Positions 35,781 to 44,527 are shown, counted from the stretch's first letter. The stretch: DNA of 64,000 nucleotides from Anatilimnocola floriformis (GCF_024256385.1 NZ_JAMLFW010000001.1:4340001-4404000), one strand, 5' to 3'. The notes: generated from the letters alone by a model not told the origin. Made by a program: numbers and translations.

Positions 35781-35887
35781 GGCCCAGAAACCTAGCGATA
35801 CGCTGGTAATTCAGCGACTTGACGCACATTTCGCGGCAAATTTGACGCTATTCGGAAGGTTTGCGGACTTTTTGTCAGGCTCTTTGT

Positions 35888-35917
35888 AGTGGTGACAATT
35901 GCCGGCAAGTGGTGACA
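35888..35917 (+). repeat. Two direct repeats AGTGGTGACA
   Basis: Two exact copies of AGTGGTGACA begin at 35888 and 35908, 20 bases apart (about two helical turns), between the HTH regulator and the aminotransferase gene. They could form a tandem binding site; no function shown. Confidence 0.4.
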
Positions 35918-35956
35918 GATTTTGGCCCGCCATCTGAAAATCATGGGAAGGAACGA

Positions 35957-37117
35957 TTAAGTCGCTGGTTTGGGTTCCTTGCCCAACAATTCCCGTAGGG
36001 CCGGCAACAGTTTGTCGACCTGCGACTGCTCGTTGTAAAGATGGCAGGAGACGCGGATGTATCTCCCCCCGTTCCATTCGACGACCGGAATTTCGATGTG
36101 AAATTGCTGCCACAAGTTTTCTTGCAGCGGTTGCCGCGAACCAGGGGGCAGCGGTACATGGGCCATCGAACAGTACCAGGCGGGATCATCGGGGATGATG
36201 GGTTCGAGGCCGGTGAGCTCGCAGAGTTTCTCGCGTGCGTAGCGTGCGAGGCTGTGTGCGTGCGCGCGGAAGGTCTTCAAGCCAATGCTTTCGATGAAAT
36301 CGATCGCCGCGGGGATGGCCAGAATCGCGGCATAGTCGCGTGTGCCGCTCCACAGAAATTCGTCGGCCCAGTTATTGAGCTTCGTGGGTGGCAAGCGGCC
36401 CCAGCTCAAATAGGGTGGACGAATATTCGGCTGGTGAACTGGTGCTGCATACAAAAAGCCGGTGCCGAACGGCGCGCTCAGCCACTTGTGACAACTGGCC
36501 GTGTAAAAATCGCAGCCGAGCGCATCGAGGGCTACATCCTCCTGCACGAGCGCATGCGGCCCGTCGATGCAAGTCGCAATGCCGCGCTCGCGAGCAGCCG
36601 CGCAGACTTCCTTCACCGGCAGAGTCACCGCCGTCGGCGAGGTGATGTGGCTAATGACGATCAATTTCGTGCGGGGCGTGACGGCAGACATGATCCGGTC
36701 AACCGTTTCTGCCGCAGTCGTAAATGGCAGTGGCAGCTCCACGGTTTTGCGTTGTGCACCGACCAAACCGCAAGCTCGGTCCCAGATCCGCTCGACCGCG
36801 CCGTACTCGTGATTGGTCAGCAGCACTTCGTCGCCAGCGCTCAGCCGAAATGAATCAGCCACGATATTCATACCGACCGTGGCATTGTCGACGAAAATCA
36901 GATTCGCCGCCGTCGTGCCGACGAACTTGGCCAGACGATCGCGAACCGCAAACCAGGCCGGCTCGAGCTGCCGCAGGAAAAAGTCCATCGGCTGTTCGTC
37001 GAGTTTGTGCTGCCATTCGAGCCGGGCCTGCTGCACCGGAATCGGCGGCGGGCCGAACGAGCCGTGATTGAGATAGATCGTGTCCGGGCGGAGACGCCAG
37101 TGTTGTTGCCAGTTCAT
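35957..37117 (-). CDS. Class V PLP-dependent aminotransferase
   Basis: A 386-residue enzyme of the aminotransferase class V / isopenicillin-N epimerase-like group, starting at ATG 37117; an upstream extension has no family sequence. The N-terminus YLNHGSFGPPP is typical. The PLP pocket has IDGPHAL with D185 and the Schiff-base lysine K211 in ASCHKWLSAPFGTGFLY. The C-terminal R (GGRYIRVSCHLYN) should bind the substrate carboxylate. Members include cysteine desulfurase-like and epimerase-like enzymes; no sulfur-transfer partner is adjacent, so the reaction is open. A single-gene unit. Confidence 0.9.
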   Translation of the reverse strand: MNWQQHWRLRPDTIYLNHGSFGPPPIPVQQARLEWQHKLDEQPMDFFLRQLEPAWFAVRDRLAKFVGTTAANLIFVDNATVGMNIVADSFRLSAGDEVLLTNHEYGAVERIWDRACGLVGAQRKTVELPLPFTTAAETVDRIMSAVTPRTKLIVISHITSPTAVTLPVKEVCAAARERGIATCIDGPHALVQEDVALDALGCDFYTASCHKWLSAPFGTGFLYAAPVHQPNIRPPYLSWGRLPPTKLNNWADEFLWSGTRDYAAILAIPAAIDFIESIGLKTFRAHAHSLARYAREKLCELTGLEPIIPDDPAWYCSMAHVPLPPGSRQPLQENLWQQFHIEIPVVEWNGGRYIRVSCHLYNEQSQVDKLLPALRELLGKEPKPAT

Positions 37118-37218
37118 GAGGATCGTCGGTCGGCCTGGGATCGATAAAGCGAGTTGCGAGACAAGTGCTGCGGTCAGGAGCCTACAGCGAGTTACTCGGT
37201 TTGACGAGTAGATCCAAT

Positions 37219-37250
37219 AAAAAAGCCGACGGTGATTGCTCACCGCCGGC
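37219..37250 (-). terminator. Rho-independent terminator for the DksA-type gene
   Basis: On the minus strand GCCGGCGGTGA and TCACCGTCGGC pair around GCAA with one G-T wobble, followed by six T (complement of 37219-37224). It lies 36 bases beyond the DksA-type stop. Confidence 0.85.
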
Positions 37251-37285
37251 CGGAATGAAGATCGATTGTCGTCGCTTGCGACGTC

Positions 37286-37723
37286 TTACATTTCGCTCAT
37301 GTACGAAGCCTTGGGCCGTTCGGTCGGTTCGGGCAAGTCGTACTTATCCCAAGCCGAGCCGGCGCGACGATCGCTCTGGCGTTCGGCTTTGCGGGCGCAC
37401 TCGATGCACTCGGCGACGTAGGGCACCGCGCGGAGGCGCTCGATGCCTATTGGCCCGTTGCACGAATCGCACTTGCCGTAACGGCCTTCTTCAACGCGCT
37501 CGAGGGCAGAGTCGATTTGCTTGAGTTCGCGACTCTCGAAATCGGCTAGTTGCGAGCGGATCGCGGCGTGTTCGCTGTCGACGCTGAAGTCGACTTCGTC
37601 ACCAACCGTGGCTTGGTTCTGGTCGCGGAGCTCGTTGACTTCGCCGGCCAGGTAGCTGCGGAGAGCCTGGCGGCGCTTCATCAAGCGGTCTTTCATCATG
37701 CTGACAAATTCACTGCGTTTCAT
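37286..37723 (-). CDS. TraR/DksA family C4-type zinc-finger protein
   Basis: A 145-residue protein of the DksA/TraR family. The N-terminal half is a coiled coil (MKRSEFVSMMKDRLMKRRQA to SRELKQIDSALERVEEGRYG). The C4 zinc finger has C85, C88, C106 and C109 (KCDSCNGPIG and ECIECARK), and the family tail follows. The acidic tip residues D-A in the coiled coil of E. coli DksA are not clearly present. Such proteins bind the RNA polymerase secondary channel and modify initiation. A strong terminator follows the gene. Confidence 0.9.
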   Translation of the reverse strand: MKRSEFVSMMKDRLMKRRQALRSYLAGEVNELRDQNQATVGDEVDFSVDSEHAAIRSQLADFESRELKQIDSALERVEEGRYGKCDSCNGPIGIERLRAVPYVAECIECARKAERQSDRRAGSAWDKYDLPEPTERPKASYMSEM

Positions 37724-38113
37724 ATTCGATCATCTCCCTGATCGAGATCGCTGCTTGCCGACCCAGATCAAAAATGGCTGACTCCCGTTGCTTTGACTAT
37801 CTCCTTGCAATTGATGGGCCACATCCTCGCGTCCCGTTTGTCCATCAGACCTACGCAATAGTAGGGGCGTCGGTTCGGTGGACTAGTCGCCGGCATGCGG
37901 AATGCGGTTACGCGCGATTCGGCATTGTTAAGGCGAATTCCGGCAACCTTTTGCGGTTGCGAGCGAATGCTGTAGCCAGCCGCAAAAAGAGGCACTTGCG
38001 CGGCGGTTCAACCGTGTTTGTCCAGCTCCAATCCGCTTACTTCGTGCGTGGCTCGGTAGCGAGTAGAATGGCGATAACCTCGCCAATCCTCACCACGCGT
38101 ATCCGTTCCCGCC
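37724..38113. other. Intergenic region between DksA-type gene and membrane protein
   Basis: A 390-bp divergent region without supported gene; frames across it have random composition. No RNA gene seen. Confidence 0.5.
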
Positions 38114-38677
38114 ATGCCTGGCTCGCTTCTTACCCAATGGACCATTCGGCTGGCCCTCGCCTGCCTCGTGGTTTATTTCGCTGCGCTGCTGTGCAATTCT
38201 GCCCCCCGCGCCGGCAAGATCGAGACACTGGCGAGTCGTAAAAAGTTCGCTTGGTTGCGCTGGATTTGGACGGCGGGCTGCCTGCTCTTTATCGCTCACG
38301 TGGCTTGCGCGTTTCAGTTCACACACCACTGGAGCCACACGCACGCCTGGGAGCACACTGCCGCCGAAACCAAGCGGATGATGGGTTTCGCCTTCGGCAA
38401 CGGCATCTATGTGAGCTATTGCTTTTTGCTGCTGTGGGTAGCCGATGTCGCACTGCAATGGCTGAACGTTGCGCGGCCAGCCTGGCTGCTGACGGCTGCC
38501 TATCTATTCATGTTTTTTATCGCGTTCAACGGCGCGATCATCTTTGAAGATGGGCCGACGCGACCCGTGGGAATCGTCGTTTGCGCGGTCGTCCTGCTGC
38601 CGATTGCGGCTTGGTTTGTGTGGAAGCAAGTCGCTAGCCACAAGCCAGCCCTGCCCGCGACGGAGGTGGAAGCATGA
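38114..38677 (+). CDS. Five-helix membrane protein, unknown function
   Basis: A 187-residue integral membrane protein with about five hydrophobic segments (around 10-28, 50-68, 94-118, 122-142 and 152-172). A His-rich stretch between helices two and three (TGCLLF, FTHHWSHTHAWEH) could bind a metal or heme; H72 to H82 is the notable cluster. Its stop overlaps the start of the following glycosyltransferase gene (ATGA), so the two are translationally coupled. I do not recognise a family. A role connected with the glycosyltransferase is inferred only from coupling. Confidence 0.7.
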   Translation: MPGSLLTQWTIRLALACLVVYFAALLCNSAPRAGKIETLASRKKFAWLRWIWTAGCLLFIAHVACAFQFTHHWSHTHAWEHTAAETKRMMGFAFGNGIYVSYCFLLLWVADVALQWLNVARPAWLLTAAYLFMFFIAFNGAIIFEDGPTRPVGIVVCAVVLLPIAAWFVWKQVASHKPALPATEVEA

Positions 38678-40026
38678 CGCCACGGCGAATTGCCTACTTC
38701 ACCTCGGGAGCAGCCGGCATGTATTGCGGCAGTTGCCTGAACGACAACGCGCTGGCCCGCGAACTTCTGTCGCTTGGTCACGACGTGCAGTTGATTCCCT
38801 TCTACACGCCGATCCGGACCGACGACACCGATCTGACCATCGATCAGGTCTTCTTCGGCGGCATCAATGTCTATTTGCAACAGAAGGCGCCGGTCTTTCG
38901 CTGGGTGCCGCGCTGGCTCGACCGTTGGATCGATCAGCCCTGGATCATCAACCTCGCGACCAAGCTCGGCGGCAAGCTCGACTATCAAAAGCTCGGCGGC
39001 CTGGCCGTTTCGATGCTCCGCGGCGAAGCGGGTTTTCAAAGCAAAGAGGTCCATCGGCTGATCGACTATCTCGTCGGCGAAAATCAGCCAGAGATCTGCA
39101 TCTTCAGCAACGTGCTGACGGCGGGCTGCGTGCCGGAGTTGAAAAAGAAGTTGCCGGTGAGAGTATTCGTCGTGCTACAGGGCGACGACATCTTCCTGCG
39201 CGAAATGAACCCCGCCGATCAGAAGCAAGCCATTGCCGAAATTCAGCGGCTGGCTCAGTCGATCGATGGCTTTCTGACGCACAGCGCCTTCTACGCCGAT
39301 TCGATGTCCAAATTCCTCGGCATCGAGCGAAGCAAAATCCATCAGCTGCCGCTCGGCATTCGCGGCGAAGACTTCGTCGAGAGTGCTGGTGTTTCGCGCG
39401 ATCAACAGCGGCCGCCAACCATTGGTTACCTTGCTCGATTGGCGCCGGAGAAGGGCTTGCACGTGCTCGCCGAAGCTTGGACTCGGCTGCGCAAGATGCC
39501 GGGAACCGAGCAGACGAAATTGAAGATCGCCGGTTGGATGGGTGCGCAGAATCGCGACTATGCCGGTTCGATTTTCCAAGCCCTGAACAAGCAAGGGCTG
39601 GCCGGCGAATTTGAATACCTGGGCGAAGTCGATCGGGCCGGAAAGCTCGCGCTATTGCGCTCGATCGATGTGCTTTCGGTGCCGACCGTTTATCAGGATC
39701 CCAAAGGGCTGTTCATTCTCGAAGCACTTGCCTCGGGAGTGCCCGTTGTGCAGCCCGATCACGGCGCGTTCCCCGAAATGCTCGGCGAACTCGGCGGCGG
39801 TTTGTTGCATCGACCCGAAGATACGCACCACCTGGCCGCGCGACTGCATGAGATTCTGACGAATCCTGAATTGCGGCGAGAACTACGCGAACGAGGCCAA
39901 GCCGCAGTGCTGACGCAGCGGACGAACCATGTCGCCGCGGAGGCCTTGATGCGAATTATTGAGCGAGAGGTAACTCTTACTTCTTCAACTCAATCGGCAG
40001 CTGATCGATCTTCGCCGCAAGAATGA
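38674..40026 (+). CDS. Family 4 glycosyltransferase
   Basis: A 450-residue GT-B glycosyltransferase. The acceptor-side N-terminus is RIAYFTSGAAGMYCGSCLND; the GT4 C-terminal domain has IGYLARLAPEKGLHVLAEAW and the donor-binding stretch VPTVYQDPKGLFILEALASGVPVVQPDHG with the conserved E-x7-E. The cysteine-containing GMYCGSC is unusual and shared with a subgroup of planctomycete GT4 proteins I have seen. It is coupled to the upstream membrane gene. Its last 50 bases overlap the convergent pterin dehydratase gene. The sugar and acceptor are unknown. Confidence 0.9.
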   Translation: MTPRRIAYFTSGAAGMYCGSCLNDNALARELLSLGHDVQLIPFYTPIRTDDTDLTIDQVFFGGINVYLQQKAPVFRWVPRWLDRWIDQPWIINLATKLGGKLDYQKLGGLAVSMLRGEAGFQSKEVHRLIDYLVGENQPEICIFSNVLTAGCVPELKKKLPVRVFVVLQGDDIFLREMNPADQKQAIAEIQRLAQSIDGFLTHSAFYADSMSKFLGIERSKIHQLPLGIRGEDFVESAGVSRDQQRPPTIGYLARLAPEKGLHVLAEAWTRLRKMPGTEQTKLKIAGWMGAQNRDYAGSIFQALNKQGLAGEFEYLGEVDRAGKLALLRSIDVLSVPTVYQDPKGLFILEALASGVPVVQPDHGAFPEMLGELGGGLLHRPEDTHHLAARLHEILTNPELRRELRERGQAAVLTQRTNHVAAEALMRIIEREVTLTSSTQSAADRSSPQE

Positions 40027-40339
40027 AATCGTTCTCGCTCAAGCCGCCGATGGCATGCGTGTAGATTTCAATCCAGACTTTGCGATACCCCTCGAGATGC
40101 AAGTCGGGGTGATGCTGATCTTCTTCGGCAACGCGGGCCACTTCCTGAAAGAAGCGAATGGCGGCCATGAAGTGCTTCAGCGTCCAATCCTTGCGGATCC
40201 GCTGCCCACCATGCGTCATCTGCCAGCCTGGCAGTTTTGCAAGCTGTTCCTGCGCGGCTTCTCGCGAGTAAGGTTCGACGCCTCCCTCGCACGGTTTGCA
40301 CTTCTTTTGCGTCAGTTCCGCGACTGTTTGCGTAGCCAT
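39977..40339 (-). CDS. 4a-hydroxytetrahydrobiopterin dehydratase (pterin-4a-carbinolamine dehydratase)
   Basis: A 120-residue PCD/DCoH family protein. The pterin-binding signature is H76-H77-P78 (EEDQHHPDL), Y85 (GYRKVWIEIYTH), H94 and GGL at 98-100, with D104. The N-terminal CKPC pair is common in bacterial members. The enzyme dehydrates the 4a-carbinolamine formed by aromatic amino acid hydroxylases; no such hydroxylase is in the window, so it may have another role, as proposed for many bacterial homologues. The last 50 bases overlap the glycosyltransferase end on the other strand. Confidence 0.92.
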   Translation of the reverse strand: MATQTVAELTQKKCKPCEGGVEPYSREAAQEQLAKLPGWQMTHGGQRIRKDWTLKHFMAAIRFFQEVARVAEEDQHHPDLHLEGYRKVWIEIYTHAIGGLSENDFILAAKIDQLPIELKK

Positions 40340-40403
40340 GATGCAGTCCTCCTTATGAGTACATTATTCCCGCCGCTAGCCTCATCGCGATAGCCATCAA
40401 CGC

Positions 40404-40436
40404 AAAAAGCGAGCCGAAGATCACTCCTCGGCTCGC
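40404..40436 (-). terminator. Terminator for the cadherin-like gene
   Basis: On the minus strand GCGAGCCGA and TCGGCTCGC form a stem around ten bases, followed by TTTTT (complement of 40404-40408), 40 bases after the stop codon of the repeat protein. Confidence 0.8.
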
Positions 40437-40475
40437 CTATCGTTTTCAAACTACGAACTGCAAACTCCAAACAGA

Positions 40476-43400
40476 CTACGCCCACAAGTTATCGCGAAGA
40501 ACGCAATCAAAGGCCCCTTCATGCGAGTGATCGGCATCGCCGAGCACCAGTTGCGGCGATTCCGCCGGCGCGGCTTCGACCACCAGCGTGACCGCGGCCA
40601 GCGCGCTTTGGACCTTGCCATCGTTCACCCAGTACAGGAACGAATCAGTGCCGACGTAGCCCGACTCAGGTGTATAGGTGAAGCTGCCATCGGTATTCAG
40701 CACCACACTGCCGTGCTGCGGATTGCTGAACAGCGTGGCCAGCATCGTGTCGCCTTGCGCATCGTGATCGTTGATGAGCACGCCGTTCGCCGCATCGACA
40801 GTCGACTCGGTGTCAGCCGAGACCACGTAGTGGTCGTTGTGCACGTTCGACCGCGTGTTCCCCGGCGCTTCGATCGCCGGCGTGACCGCGATGCTCGCAT
40901 GGGCCACATTGCTGTTCGCCATTCCGTCGTTCAGCTGATAGATGAACTCATCGGGTCCGGTGTAACCGGCGTTGGGCGTGTAGGTGAACGAGCCATCTTC
41001 CGCGATCGTCAGCGTGCCGTGCGCCGGTCCTTGCAACAGGATCGTCGTTAGCGGTGCGCTATCGATGTCGGTGTCGTTGGCTTGGACGCCCGTAGCCGCG
41101 GTGGTGGTCAACGTGCCGCCCGCGGCCACAGTAAAAGAATCGTCACCTGCATTCGGTGCGTCGTTCACTGTTTGAACCACGATCGACGCCGTTCCTTCGG
41201 TGGCTTCGCCCGCTTCGTTGATGGCGCGATAAGTGAAGGAATCGTTGCCGTTGTAGTTGGCATCGGGCGTGTACTTGAACGAACCGTCGGACTGCATGAC
41301 TAACTGTCCATGCTGCGGAGGCGTGACAACCTCAGCCGTCATTGCCGTTCCCTGCGGATCGAAATCGTTCGCCAGCACGCCCCACGCAGCCGAAATGTCG
41401 AGGACCATGTCCTCGGCCACGTTGTAAGCATCGGCATGCACAATCGGCGGTTGAATGACGTCGTTCACCGTGATGGTAACGACGGCTGTCGCCGCATCGG
41501 TGCCATCTTCTGCAGCGTACGTGAAGGTGTCGGTTCCCGCAAAGCCCGCGTTCGGCGTGTAGAGGAACGAGCCATCGCTGTTCAGCGTCAGCGTGCCGTT
41601 GGTCGGCCCAGTGACGATGCTTGCGGTCAACGCATCGCCATCGATGTCGCTGTCGTTCGCCAGCACGCCGGCCGGGTCGATTTGCAGCGGCGTGTTTTCA
41701 TCGGTCGTGTAAGCATCGTCCTCGGCGAACGGCTTGTCGTTTTCGGGAGTGACGGTGATGGTCACTGTCGTCTCCGTGCCGGCCAATTCGCCATCGCTGG
41801 CGATGTAGGTGAACGAATCTTCGCCGTTGAAATCCGCATTCGGCGTGTAGGTGAACGTCCCATCGGCGGCCAGTTCGACTGTGCCATTCGTCGGCCCCGT
41901 GCCGAGCGTGACGGTCAGCGGCGAGCTGTCGGAATCGGTGTCGTTGGCGAGCACGCCACCTTCATCAACGGTCAGGACGCCATCCTCGCCGATTTCATAA
42001 CTGTCGGCGACACTCACGGGCGCGTCGTTGACGGGAGTGACGTTAATCGTGACGGTTGTTTCCTCGCCCGCCAGTTCGCCATCGCTGGCGATGTAGGTGA
42101 ACGAGTCCTCGCCCGAGAAGTTCGCATTCGGCGTGTAAACAAACGTGCCGTTGCTGTTGAGTTCCAGCGTACCGTTCGTGGGACCGGTGCCGAGCGTGAC
42201 TGTCAGCGGCGAGCTATCGACATCGCTGTCGTTGCCGAGCACGCCAACTTCGGCGACCGTGAGAACGTCATCTTCGGCCACTTCGTAGCTATCGGCCTGG
42301 CTGACCGGTGCATCGTTCACCGGCGAAACGGTGATCGTCACGCTGGCGACATCGCTGGTAAATTCGCCGTCGGAAACGGTGTAGCTGAATCCATCCACGC
42401 CGTTGAAGTCAGCAGCCGGCGTGTAATGCAGCTTGCCGTCGCTGCCGAGTTCCACCGAGCCGTGCTGCGGCGGGCTGACCAGCGTGGTGGTCAAGTTCGT
42501 GCTATCAGGATCAACGTCGTTGAGAATCACGCCCGGAATATCGACGAGCAGTTCGGTGTCTTCGGGCGTCGTGTATTCGTCGTTGACCGCGACCGGCGGA
42601 TCATTGATCGGCGCGATGTTGATCGTCACGCTCGCCACATCGCTGGTCGTCGTGCCGTCGCTCACCTGGTAGCTAAAGCCATCCACGCCATTGAAGTCGG
42701 CGGCCGGCGTGTAAGTGAACGAGCCATCGGCGTTCATCACCACCGTGCCGTGAAGCGGCTGCGCGACGATCGTCGGCGTGAGCGTATCGCCATCGATGTC
42801 GCTGTCGTTCGCGAGCACGCCGTTGGCGTCGATGGTGAGAACCTCGTCCTCATTCATCGAGTATTCGTCGTTGCCAGCCACCGGCGCGTCGTTGACCGGG
42901 TTCACCATGATGGTGACCGTGGCCACTTCGCTGTTGTCCGTGCCGTCGTTCACCAGGTAGCTGAAACCATCGATGCCGTTGTAGTTGGCTTCGGCTTGGT
43001 AGTTGAACGTGCCGTCCGGATTGAAGGTCACCGTGCCGTGCATCGGCTGGCTGGCGAGTTGCGGAGTGAGCGTCGAACCTTCAACGTCGGTATCGTTCGC
43101 CATGACGCTGGTCGTCACGTTCAACGGTTGATCTTCATCGACTGAGAACGAATCGTTGACAGCCACCGGCACGTCATTCACTGCCGCGATCGTCAATTTG
43201 ACGGTGGCTTCGTTGCCAGGACCGATGTTGTTCGTGGCGCGATAGGTGAACGTCACTTCGCCGGAGAAATTCGCTTCCGGCGTGTACACAAAACCGCCAT
43301 CCGATTCGAGCGTCAGTTGACCGCTCGACGGGCCGCTGACGAGCGCCACGGTCGATCCGACCGCCGAACCATCGTTGGCCAGCACGCCGGTTACGCCCGG

Positions 43401-43862
43401 GATGAGCAGCGATTCGTCTTCGTTCAGCGAGAAGACATCGTCGACCGAAACCGGCGCGGTCCCTTCGCTCACATCGATCGTCACCGCGGCCAGGTTGCTA
43501 AACCCGGCGCCGTCGTTCGCCGAATAGACAAAGCTATCCTGGCCGGAGAAACCACTGTTCGGCGTGTAGATGAACGAGCCGTTGGTGTTGAACGTGAGTG
43601 TGCCGTTGGCCGGCCCGGTGAAGAGCGACGCCGACAGCGGCAGGCCATTGCCAATGTCGTTGGCGAGCACGCCGGGTGTGCCCATGTTTAGCGGTTCATC
43701 GATGCCGGTATGAAATGCATCATTGACGGCGGCCAGTGTGGTCAAAGCCAGACGGTTCTCGAGTGATTCGAGGCGGAGAAAATTCCGGCGGTTCACATCC
43801 TGACCGTTGCGGCGTGAATCGCGTTGCTTCTTGGCAATCTTGGACTTCAAAACCTTGTTCAT
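40476..43862 (-). CDS. Giant exported protein with 11 cadherin-like / Ig-like repeats
   Basis: A 1128-residue protein. The basic N-terminus ends in NFLRLESLENRLALTT, the LExR-type motif of exported planctomycete proteins. Eleven tandem domains of about 92 residues follow; each starts like VAVNDxYxxxEDxxL, has GVLANDxD, then GTVxxxxDGTFTYTPxxxFxGxDSFTYxxxDG. They resemble the cadherin-like/Big_9 (VCBS-type) family. Asp-rich loops in each could bind calcium. Domains six and seven are almost identical and look like a recent duplication. The C-terminus (LVLGDADHSHEGAFDCVLRD) holds no dockerin or sorting motif I recognise. Such proteins are surface adhesins or matrix parts. Confidence 0.9.
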   Translation of the reverse strand: MNKVLKSKIAKKQRDSRRNGQDVNRRNFLRLESLENRLALTTLAAVNDAFHTGIDEPLNMGTPGVLANDIGNGLPLSASLFTGPANGTLTFNTNGSFIYTPNSGFSGQDSFVYSANDGAGFSNLAAVTIDVSEGTAPVSVDDVFSLNEDESLLIPGVTGVLANDGSAVGSTVALVSGPSSGQLTLESDGGFVYTPEANFSGEVTFTYRATNNIGPGNEATVKLTIAAVNDVPVAVNDSFSVDEDQPLNVTTSVMANDTDVEGSTLTPQLASQPMHGTVTFNPDGTFNYQAEANYNGIDGFSYLVNDGTDNSEVATVTIMVNPVNDAPVAGNDEYSMNEDEVLTIDANGVLANDSDIDGDTLTPTIVAQPLHGTVVMNADGSFTYTPAADFNGVDGFSYQVSDGTTTSDVASVTINIAPINDPPVAVNDEYTTPEDTELLVDIPGVILNDVDPDSTNLTTTLVSPPQHGSVELGSDGKLHYTPAADFNGVDGFSYTVSDGEFTSDVASVTITVSPVNDAPVSQADSYEVAEDDVLTVAEVGVLGNDSDVDSSPLTVTLGTGPTNGTLELNSNGTFVYTPNANFSGEDSFTYIASDGELAGEETTVTINVTPVNDAPVSVADSYEIGEDGVLTVDEGGVLANDTDSDSSPLTVTLGTGPTNGTVELAADGTFTYTPNADFNGEDSFTYIASDGELAGTETTVTITVTPENDKPFAEDDAYTTDENTPLQIDPAGVLANDSDIDGDALTASIVTGPTNGTLTLNSDGSFLYTPNAGFAGTDTFTYAAEDGTDAATAVVTITVNDVIQPPIVHADAYNVAEDMVLDISAAWGVLANDFDPQGTAMTAEVVTPPQHGQLVMQSDGSFKYTPDANYNGNDSFTYRAINEAGEATEGTASIVVQTVNDAPNAGDDSFTVAAGGTLTTTAATGVQANDTDIDSAPLTTILLQGPAHGTLTIAEDGSFTYTPNAGYTGPDEFIYQLNDGMANSNVAHASIAVTPAIEAPGNTRSNVHNDHYVVSADTESTVDAANGVLINDHDAQGDTMLATLFSNPQHGSVVLNTDGSFTYTPESGYVGTDSFLYWVNDGKVQSALAAVTLVVEAAPAESPQLVLGDADHSHEGAFDCVLRDNLWA

Positions 43863-44121
43863 TCAGACGTTCCTTGAAAAGAGGCGAGCCGATGTCGCCT
43901 GATGACGAACCCTCTTCGCCTGGCAGAACGGGAGCGAGCTGATGCGCGCACGGTGATGCATCGAGAACGCGCGCGGCAATGGCCCGGGCTCCGCCCAAGC
44001 TGACGAAGTGCTGGCGATCTGCCGCAGGCAATGGCACTGCTGGCGATCGTCAATGAGTGGTTCGCGTCCGTGCGCTGACTAACTGCTGCGGCTTTGAATT
44101 CCCTGCGCTGCAGTCGTGTCG

Positions 44122-44141
44122 GCAATACCCGCTGGTATTGC
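44122..44141. promoter_or_regulatory. Hairpin upstream of the cadherin-like gene
   Basis: Perfect eight-base arms (GCAATACC / GGTATTGC) around CGCT, 260 bases before the cadherin-like start. Possible operator or attenuator; inference only. Confidence 0.35.
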
Positions 44142-44403
44142 AGGCCTCATCGTTCCGCACCGAAAGAGTTGCGGCGAAGCCTGTGCAGTTCTACGTAACG
44201 AGTTCGCTAGTGGCAACCATTTGCCAAGAAACTTCTCAAGAATGATTCATTGCTGTTGCTCGCAGATGGCAGCCTGCGCACTCGCTGCCGTGGTTCGGCC
44301 GAACCGCATTGCCCACACTTTGGCGTGGGCGATTAAGCGAAACAACTAGCGCAGCAGAGCCTACAAAGCGGATCAATGCAGATGAGTTGATGCCGTTTTT
44401 GGT

Positions 44404-44445
44404 TCCCTCTCCTCGGTACTCCGGGGAGAGGGTTAGGGTGAGGGG
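44404..44445 (+). repeat. Repeat copy, left member of pair
   Basis: Matches the left repeat of the DUF559 element at 7744-7786 almost base for base (TTAGGGTG where the other has TTGGGGTG), with the same hairpin. Confidence 0.85.
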
Positions 44446-44478
44446 TTCATTTGGGTACCCGCGTCGGCATTAGCTTCC

Positions 44479-44527
44479 AGCCCCTCACCCCTGCGCTCTC
44501 CCCGTGAGTACACGAGGCGAGGGAGTA
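44479..44527 (-). repeat. Repeat copy, right member of pair
   Basis: Inverse orientation. The start AGCCCCTCACCCC and the end GAGGGAGTA agree with 8204-8250, but the hairpin arm is altered (CCGTGAGTACACGAGGCG), showing decay. Confidence 0.8.

Larger units (their letters stand above)
44404..44527. mobile_element. Gene-less inverted pair of the DUF559-element repeat
   Basis: Two copies of the terminal repeat of the DUF559 element lie face to face (44404-44445 and 44479-44527) with a 33-base spacer and no gene. The left copy is nearly identical to 7742-7788; the right copy is more diverged. This is the arrangement expected of a non-autonomous (MITE-like) or REP-doublet derivative. Confidence 0.55.

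Noticed and set aside
37774-38241. 155-codon plus frame across the DksA-type / membrane gene gap
   Set aside because: Random composition, overlaps the well-supported membrane protein in another frame.
41310-43145. A 611-codon plus-strand frame with repeats
   Set aside because: Its repeats are the antisense of the cadherin-like domains.
40476-43862. Regular repeats as a possible CRISPR array
   Set aside because: The periodicity is about 276 bp and in-frame; it is protein domain repetition.
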